Of a stretch of DNA of 64,000 nt, positions 58,426 through 64,000 are shown piece after piece. The stretch's first letter is position 1; the number at the start of each line of letters is the position of its first letter. Origin of the DNA: Catenaria anguillulae PL171 (lineage: Eukaryota; Blastocladiomycota; Blastocladiomycetes; Blastocladiales; Catenariaceae); the NCBI GenBank assembly GCA_002102555.1, contig MCFL01000069.1:1-64000 (forward strand). The letters run 5' to 3'. Below the pieces are notes generated by a model. That model had not been told where the DNA came from and made no database searches. It was given only the letters and a program-made list of their open reading frames with translations. The position numbers were made by a program, and so were the translations under genes.

Positions 58426-60231
58426 CTACTCCAAATCCAACCTGACCCCACTCACCTGCTTTCCCTTGATGACCTTTGCCTTTGCCTCCTTCTTGCCACT
58501 ACTGGCTCCCCTGGTCCTTTTGGTCTCCACCACGTCGGCGTACCTGCGCATGACAGGCGACCCAGGCACCGTTGCATCCGAACTGGGCATCACCATGTCG
58601 TCGTCACGCATGGTGCGTTGCTTTTTGCTTGCCGCGGCCCGCTTGCCCGCATCCATCTTAACATACGATCCGTCCTCGTCGTCCTCGTCTTCGTTTTCAT
58701 CCACCACAATCTTGACCCCACCCGGCCCACGGCTCGCCCCACTGCCACTCACGGGCTTGCCCGTCATATCCTTGACATAATACTGAGTCTCAGCCCTGCG
58801 TTTTGCCCTGCGCGCAGGCTGCGCACTGCCAAACTCGCGAAACCTGGCGGCCCTTGCCTGATCATGGTCCCGATCAGGGTCGTAGTACCACTGCGTTGCC
58901 TTTTTCAGCCACTTGTTCCTTGGCCGCAATGCAAACATGCGGTGGGATTCAAGCGCGCGCACGACTTGTGCGTGCCATCGGGCAGGGCAAGGGTGGGTAC
59001 GAAAGTAGACTTGGTTGGCTCGGATTTCAGACAGCAGTTCGGCAAGGGACAGGTCCGAGCGTGCGCAAAAGGTGAAGGATTCGACGAGGATGTCGAGTAG
59101 GGGCATGGGCGGCGGGCCGTGCGGGTCGCTAGCCGTGATTGCGTCTGCGTCTGCGGCGTGGGCGTGGGCGTGGGTGGGTGAGGTGGATGCAGACGAAGAC
59201 AGCGAGTCGTCCGAGTCTGGGTCCGAATCCGTGTGGTTGGGAGACGACTTGACGGGGGCAGGTTTGCCTGCCGTGGAGCGCACTGGGGTTTGCGGGAGCG
59301 GGGTGAGTACGGATGGTGCCGAGGACTGTTGGTTTTCGTTGGTCGGAGAGGGCGGATTTGCGGTGTCGGTGCAGAGGCGGGCTGACAGAATGTCGATTGC
59401 GGGTAGGGTCTGGTCGGGGTCAAACTCCGAGTCGCCGTCTACGTTGGCAGATGAGGCGGTTGGCGTCCCCGGGTCCAACTCCATGCGATGCACATCGGGT
59501 TCTGGATGATCATCAATTTGGAGAAGGAGCGGATCACGGCGGGTTGAGGTCGATGTCAATGTCGACGACGGAGCAGTGGTGGCAGGCAATGGCCGAGCCG
59601 GAGCTCGAGGCGGTTTGAATGCTGAGGACGATACCGTCGCCGAAGGAGCCAGACTGGATCGAGATTGGCCAGAGGATGGTGCAGACGATGCCGATGAGGC
59701 AGCAAGCGACAGCAACCCTTGGACGGCATCGAGCGCATCTTCGACCTGTTCGTGTCCCTGAACCTCCACCTCAACGTCGGTTGCGGCCGCCAAACTCATG
59801 CCACGCATGGGCGACGACACGAGCGTCTTTGTGGGTTTGGTGGCGGTTGTGCGCTCGCCCATAAACTCGAACCGGACACCGCCTGGAAACTCCATGATGG
59901 TGCCCCGTTTCAACTCAATCCCTTGGCCTGCAGCCCCGTGACTGTGTCCTTGATCTGCATTGTCGTCGCCATCATCGTCATCGTCATCGTCGGCAAACCG
60001 GGCAACGCCATTGACAAGGACTCCATTGAGGCCGAGGACACACAGGCGGAATGAAGCCGACGCCGAGTCCCAGACAATGAGGGCATGGCGGCGCGAAATC
60101 TTCTTTGCGGTGGCGGGGTCCTGGGCGGCAATGTTGACGTGGCAGTGTGGGCCGCGGCCAATCAGAGTGGCACGCACACGGTCGGCGTAGAGCGGAATCG
60201 GAGGGTGCGGTGGGGAGGGAGGGGAGGTCAT
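58426..60231 (-). CDS. FHA-domain nuclear protein with C-terminal winged-helix-like region
   Basis: Phosphothreonine-binding FHA domain at the N-terminus from the ATG at 60231 (MTSPPSPPHPPIPLY): RATLIGRGPHCHVNI (GR motif), KKISRRHALIVWD (SxxH), LNGVLVNG (NG). A poly-Asp loop, Ser/Pro-rich linkers and acidic sequence follow. Near the C-terminus is a compact block SLAELLSEIRANQVYFRTHP, ARWHAQVVRALESHRMFALR, NKWLKKATQWYYDPDRD and ETQYYVKDMTG, like the region that follows FHA in fungal Tos4/Plm2-type chromatin proteins. The tail is basic (KKEAKAKVIKGKQ). About 600 residues, single exon, no frame break. Naming it a Tos4 homologue would go beyond what the sequence shows. Confidence 0.8.
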   Translation of the reverse strand: MTSPPSPPHPPIPLYADRVRATLIGRGPHCHVNIAAQDPATAKKISRRHALIVWDSASASFRLCVLGLNGVLVNGVARFADDDDDDDGDDNADQGHSHGAAGQGIELKRGTIMEFPGGVRFEFMGERTTATKPTKTLVSSPMRGMSLAAATDVEVEVQGHEQVEDALDAVQGLLSLAASSASSAPSSGQSRSSLAPSATVSSSAFKPPRAPARPLPATTAPSSTLTSTSTRRDPLLLQIDDHPEPDVHRMELDPGTPTASSANVDGDSEFDPDQTLPAIDILSARLCTDTANPPSPTNENQQSSAPSVLTPLPQTPVRSTAGKPAPVKSSPNHTDSDPDSDDSLSSSASTSPTHAHAHAADADAITASDPHGPPPMPLLDILVESFTFCARSDLSLAELLSEIRANQVYFRTHPCPARWHAQVVRALESHRMFALRPRNKWLKKATQWYYDPDRDHDQARAARFREFGSAQPARRAKRRAETQYYVKDMTGKPVSGSGASRGPGGVKIVVDENEDEDDEDGSYVKMDAGKRAAASKKQRTMRDDDMVMPSSDATVPGSPVMRRYADVVETKRTRGASSGKKEAKAKVIKGKQVSGVRLDLE

Positions 60232-60528
60232 GATGGTTACTGTGCATGCATGCGTGAGACGTGGCGACGAGCTGTGAGACGCTGGCTCCCGAGTCCTGAA
60301 ATTCCTGATGGAGGGATGGGATGGATGGTGCGAGACTTGGGGGATGCGATGCGAGACGACCCCGTCAAGACACCAAGAAACGCGTGTGGGAAGCGATCGG
60401 GCACGCATCACGTGCTTGTCACGCCTCCAGCCAGACCGTCTTGCAGGAACATTACAAAATCAAGGCTTACACAAGTCCGGCCGTATCATTCCGTCAAGCC
60501 CATATACATCCCGATACCACAACGCGCA
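60232..60528. promoter_or_regulatory. divergent promoter, FHA / ANCHR-like
   Basis: About 300 bp between divergent ATGs. No specific motif assigned. Confidence 0.35.
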
Positions 60529-61483
60529 ATGATCCCTCACGACCACAACCACCCACTTCAGCCCCTTCAGGCGCCGCTGCAGCTGCAGCCATTGACGTGG
60601 ACCTCGTCGCTCGTCTCGCCCTCCTCAAGGCCAACGCTACTTCTTCCAGTCCATCTCCATCCAGACCCACTGCCAGCACGCACAACGATGCAGAGCTTGC
60701 TTCTCGCTTTGCTGCTCTCGCTGGGCGACCTGCCGTATGCCACACCAACCACTCGCAAGACAACGCTGCACCTGCGGCACCGGCCTCTGCCGACCCGATC
60801 GACACGCTTGTCGACGCGTTCCTTGACTCCGTGGATGATGGCCAAGGCGACGACATTGACATTTACGACTCGATTCTGCAAGATTCCATACCTTCACATC
60901 TTCCATCCGCCCCATCTTCTTTGGCACCATCAATGACCGCCGCAGAACAGAAGCCAATCTGCTCCTCGCGCAATTCACCACCTCACGGCGCCAGACGCAT
61001 CATCATCCCGCGACCAAGCCGAAATCGACCTCCTTCTTGCACAAGCCATGGACTATGCGCGCCTCGCAGGCCGCAGATGTGCCGTCATCTGAACGGACAC
61101 GGACGATGCAGAATGGCATCGCCGGCTTGCGGCCTTGAAATCCCCGACATTCATCCTTCACACCAGACTTTTGTCTCCCAACCACCTCCTCCATTCCGTT
61201 GGTACTTCGACTTGCATTCTCGACTCGCTTCCTTCGCCACCAACCGCGGCACCGGCATTGCGACCCACCACCAAAACAACGCATTCAACGGCCGCCCTTG
61301 CTCGATGATGACGATCTTGTGTGTTGCATATGTCCCGAGGACGCATCGGTCCAGTGCATTGGATGCGATGGTGACTTGTATTGCATGCGTTGTTGGCGAG
61401 AGGGGCATCCAAAGTCGGATCCAGAGTTTGGCAGGCATCAGGCAACGGGAATTGCCAGGCTGAGGAGGGCGCTTGCAGGATAA
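60529..61483 (+). CDS. ANCHR/ZFYVE19-like zinc-finger protein, frame-broken
   Basis: ANCHR (ZFYVE19) acts in the abscission checkpoint with ESCRT-III and VPS4 in animals. The ATG at 60529 reads MIP, then with one C restored at 60531-60533 continues SRPQPPTSAPSGAAAAAAID, DLVARLALLKANA and DAELASRFAALAGRPA, the short repeated helix seen in the family. DSVDDGQGDDIDIYDSIL follows. Nearer the end are RDQAEIDLLLAQAMDYARLA and DAEWHRRLAALKSP in other frames, so at least two more breaks or short introns lie between 60930 and 61150. The C-terminal zinc finger is DDDDLVCCICPEDASVQCIG, CDGDLYCMRCWREGHP, matching the ANCHR B-box-like motif, ending RRALAG at 61483. Confidence 0.65.
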
Positions 61484-61877
61484 ACGTCAACCAAGGGCAG
61501 AGTGGAAACCGCTGGTTGTCGGTGCGAATATGTGAAGAAGAAGTGTTGGCTGTACCCGTATCATTTTGTTGAACGTGGCCTGTATGTATTGGGGCAGGGG
61601 GAAATAATGTACAGGAGTTTCGGGTGGATTGAAAACAAATGGAAACCAGTGTCAAAACACCAGGCCCGCATGACAGGCACGACGTTGTGGTCGCGAGCCG
61701 ATGAAAGCGAGACAGACGGAGGGAACCGAGCATGATATGGACGAAAAAAAAAGAGGAGCATCGGCTACGAAAGCGAATCAACACACGGCCTAATCAATCA
61801 ACCAACATCGACGACTGGTCACCGTCAATTCTTAGCAAATGTATTTACACGACAACGGGCATCGACACTTGTCCCAG
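61484..61877. other. convergent intergenic region
   Basis: Only short ORFs. It should hold the 3' ends of the ANCHR-like and one-pass membrane protein genes. An A-rich run (a9) lies near 61743. Confidence 0.4.
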
Positions 61878-62982
61878 TCACAGCTCCGTGTGAGGCGTCA
61901 CCATGGCTGGCCGAGAATACAGTAGCGTTCCTCTCAACGTCTCGGCAGACAAGTAGGCTGTTTCCACAGGCAACCCAGCACCCGACGCGATGTGGACTCG
62001 ATTCTTGTCGTTGCCATCCGAGCTGACCACGCGCACAGACGTGGATTGCGATTTTGGACACCTGAAACGTGCCAATTTAGTCAGACCTTGTTGGGCAAAA
62101 AAGCACGGGCAAATAAACGTCAATCAACGGAACTGGAAAAACATACTTTGGCGCACTCGAAACCTCCTCTCCCTGTGTATTCCTCAATCCGGCCATAAAC
62201 CTGGCCTTACCGCCACAGTGAAACCACGCCTCGTCCGCATCCAAGTGTTGCTGCATTTCACGATCCAAAACCTCGTCGGCGGCCGCCATTTGATGTTGCC
62301 ACTCGTCGTCGTCCCACGGTCCGAAAAGCGCCACCATAGACTCGAGCGGATCGGCGGCATTCCCAGATGTCGAAGGGGAGGTGGTGCCCGAAAGCGTGCG
62401 CCAGAGGTGTGGCAGCCAGGAGCCGAACAGTGTGTCGGAACACGAGCCGGACGTGGCATGCGTGGTGAGGGTTGGTGTTGACTCGAGATCCGAGGACGCT
62501 GGCGGTGGGGCGGATGCGCCCAATGGTAAGCCAACACAGGTCGGGGTAAGTAGTGCGAGGGTTAATGTGACAATTAGGATAAGGTATGAGAGCGTGGGTG
62601 AGTTGGATCGGAGAGGGGCCTTGTGTGGACTGGATGGCTTGGCGACGGCAGGAGGGGATACGTCGTGTGTTGTTGAAGTGAGCGTGGGTTCGGCTACGAC
62701 GCGTTGGACTGGTGGATTCGGTTTCGCAGACGCAGGCGATTCTGCAGCAGAAACAGACGATTGCGAAAGAGCCAGATCGAGAAGCGATTTGTTTTTTGTG
62801 CGTAGTTGACGGGATGGACTCTTTGATCGAGCGCGGGCGACCGGAGCCGAGGACAAGGACGATGGTGCCGCAGAAGAAGACACTTGGATGTTCCGGCTGG
62901 TGGGAGATCGAGACCGAGGTCGTCTTGTTTGTGTGTGCCGAAGCGCAAGCTGGACGGCAGAGCTGATGTCTGCAAGGTTCAT
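61878..62982 (-). CDS. one-pass membrane protein of unknown function, two exons
   Basis: Not recognised. The ATG at 62982 gives MNLADISSAVQLALRHTQTR, then a basic Ser/Arg/Pro-rich region of about 120 residues, a single hydrophobic segment TLSYLILIVTLTLALLTPTC, a Ser/Thr-rich stretch, an acidic helical block WDDDEWQHQMAAADEVLDRE and AWFHCGGKARFMAGLRNTQG. The intron 62062-62146 (GT-AG) is in phase and joins to CPKSQSTSVRVVSSDGNDKN, RVHIASGAGLPVETAYLSAE, ending TPHTEL at 61878. The long cytosolic-type N-terminus before the membrane segment suggests type II topology. About 339 residues, no frame break. The upstream frame to 63036 starts with a non-ATG codon. Confidence 0.6.
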
Positions 62983-63507
62983 GATTGACGGATGTGGGTG
63001 ATTTTTTGAAAATGGATGTGGACGACAATCACCCAAGTGGACGGAAAGTAGTTCGCGACGAGTATCGAGATGGTGGGTTGACCGTCAAATCTACTTGGTT
63101 TCTATGAGCGTATAATTCTTCTGGGTGACTCTATTGCCGATGCTTTGGAAAGCACCTCATTGCATCAAGTGGGAGAAAAAAGAAATGTAGATGTTGCAAG
63201 ATGTCAAACACAAAATCCACGGGGAAGGAAGTGGTTGGTGGTTTGGAATCGATCGGATTGAATTGTTCGCACCAAGGTGTGGTAAGTTCACGCGATCTTC
63301 CCACCAACTTCACGTCCGCGTCAGCACTGCACATGCCCATTTTGGTGATAAATTCTGCTCATGATTGTAGATGCAAACACATTCTTAGACAGAGCTGCAT
63401 CCTTCCAAACTGTGCGCATTCAATGCACGATCGCCCATCAAGTACACTCCAAGGATTCCATACGTCTGCCATCTGACATCGACTTTACCGGCTGCTGCAT
63501 TTTTAGC
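62983..63507. promoter_or_regulatory. divergent intergenic region, membrane protein / SPAG6
   Basis: About 525 bp upstream of SPAG6 with only short ORFs. Probably both promoters; no ciliary-gene motif could be assigned by eye. Confidence 0.35.
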
Positions 63508-64000
63508 ATGATGGCTCCTCCCACCGCGGTCCTCCCGCAACTTCAATCTCCACCCACCAACCGGACCACCTCGCCAACACCTGGAGGCAGTGGAGGCGGC
63601 TCAACTTCTCCCGCGTTTGGGGTCGCCACATCGCCCATAAACGGATCCAGTCCGGCTTCGAAATCCGTGACCCAACTGCTTGACTCGTTTCAGAAAGCGC
63701 GCCTGGCATTTGCTCAAGGCATCGCCGACTGTGCCGCACGCGAAGCTCACTTGGAACACTTGGCCGCATCCCGCGGGTTGATTGTGCCACTTCTGCGCCC
63801 ACTATTGCTTGATCCCGTGGTTCCCGTGCAACAAGCCGCGGCTCTAGCGCTGGGCAGGTTGGCCAACCATTCCCCCGTCTTGGCGGCGCATATTGTGCAG
63901 GGCGATGTGTTGCCACATGTCGTGTATTCGTTGGATTCGTCAAACGTACGTTGAAGATTCGTAATGGTTGGCAGCATCTCAGGGTTGAAAGGCGTCCCCT
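63508..64000 (+). CDS. SPAG6: SPAG6/PF16 axonemal armadillo protein, 5' part only
   Basis: SPAG6/PF16 is an armadillo-repeat protein of the flagellar central apparatus. Exon 1 runs from the tandem ATGs at 63508/63511 to 63945: a Pro/Ser/Gly-rich leader of about 50 residues that the algal and animal proteins lack, then SVTQLLDSFQKARLAFAQGI, LIVPLLRPLLLDPVVPVQQA, ALALGRLANHSPVLAAHIVQ and GDVLPHVVYSLDSSN, the conserved start of the repeat domain. A gtacgt donor at 63946 begins an intron that runs off the window. Confidence 0.92.

Noticed and set aside
1-64000. CRISPR arrays, insertion sequences, retroelements or viral genes
   Set aside because: No regularly spaced repeats, transposase or reverse transcriptase motifs, terminal repeats or viral protein motifs were seen. 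The only large repeat is the ankyrin-like gene duplication.

Overview
This is nuclear DNA from a zoosporic (flagellated) fungus; a Blastocladiomycota or chytrid-grade genome fits best. It is gene-dense and fairly GC-rich, with short GT-AG introns of mostly 62-94 nt. It carries axonemal genes that non-flagellated fungi have lost (SPAG16/PF20, a SPATA4-type CH-domain protein, SPAG6/PF16) next to fungal housekeeping genes. I see no bacterial operon, CRISPR array, tRNA, rRNA or transposon. The phylum is an inference.

Layout: 0.9-2.1 kb (-), a secreted Pro/Thr/Ser-rich protein. 3.0-11.1 kb (-), a very large CSL (CBF11/CBF12, RBPJ-like) transcription factor. 12.6-15.2 kb (+) SPAG16 and 15.4-17.2 kb (-) SPATA4-like, a convergent ciliary pair. 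17.6-19.5 kb (+), a tryptophan-rich ankyrin-like family member. 19.7-20.9 kb (+), unknown. 21.3-25.6 kb (-), EDC4/Ge-1 decapping scaffold. 26.2-27.6 kb (+), misato/DML1. 27.8-29.8 kb (+), a helical protein of unknown function. 29.9-32.3 kb (-) CDC45, divergent from ribosomal protein eL30 at 32.7-33.4 kb (+). 33.9-37.1 kb (-), a large SR/PQ-rich nuclear-type protein. 37.4-38.2 kb (+), unknown. 38.3-39.9 kb (-), a second ankyrin-like paralogue plus a broken duplicate of the 3' part of the first. 40.4-41.5 kb (-), OTUD6-type deubiquitinase. 41.8-43.4 kb (-), RS-cyclophilin. 43.8-45.5 kb (-), two weak small genes. 45.4-47.1 kb (+), TBC RabGAP. 47.4-48.0 kb (+), small secreted protein. 48.8-50.7 kb (-), secreted alpha-amylase with CBM20. 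50.7-53.4 kb, gene-poor. 53.4-53.7 kb (-), a 77-residue secreted 8-cysteine protein. 54.5-57.0 kb (-), PEX1-like double AAA protein. 57.2-58.1 kb (+), Voa1/Big1-like V-ATPase assembly factor. 58.4-60.2 kb (-), FHA protein. 60.5-61.5 kb (+), ANCHR/ZFYVE19-like zinc-finger protein. 61.9-63.0 kb (-), one-pass membrane protein. 63.5 kb to the edge (+), SPAG6.

One property of the sequence affects all gene models. Many conserved genes are broken by single-base frame changes, and nearly every break I examined has the same sign (one base missing) and lies at a short homopolymer, where one extra identical base restores the conserved protein. I read these as consensus undercalls, not pseudogenes. Left of about 44 kb many genes are affected; to the right the TBC, amylase, AAA, Voa1 and FHA genes are clean. 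For broken genes I give the whole span and name the break points. Several ORF starts that look like Met are really GTG or TTG, so I chose true ATGs where I could.

The genes do not form a pathway. Themes are flagellar motility (SPAG16, SPATA4-like, SPAG6), RNA metabolism (EDC4, RS-cyclophilin, eL30), replication (CDC45), membrane and organelle traffic (TBC, PEX1-like, Voa1/Big1) and secretion (amylase and three small or low-complexity secreted proteins).
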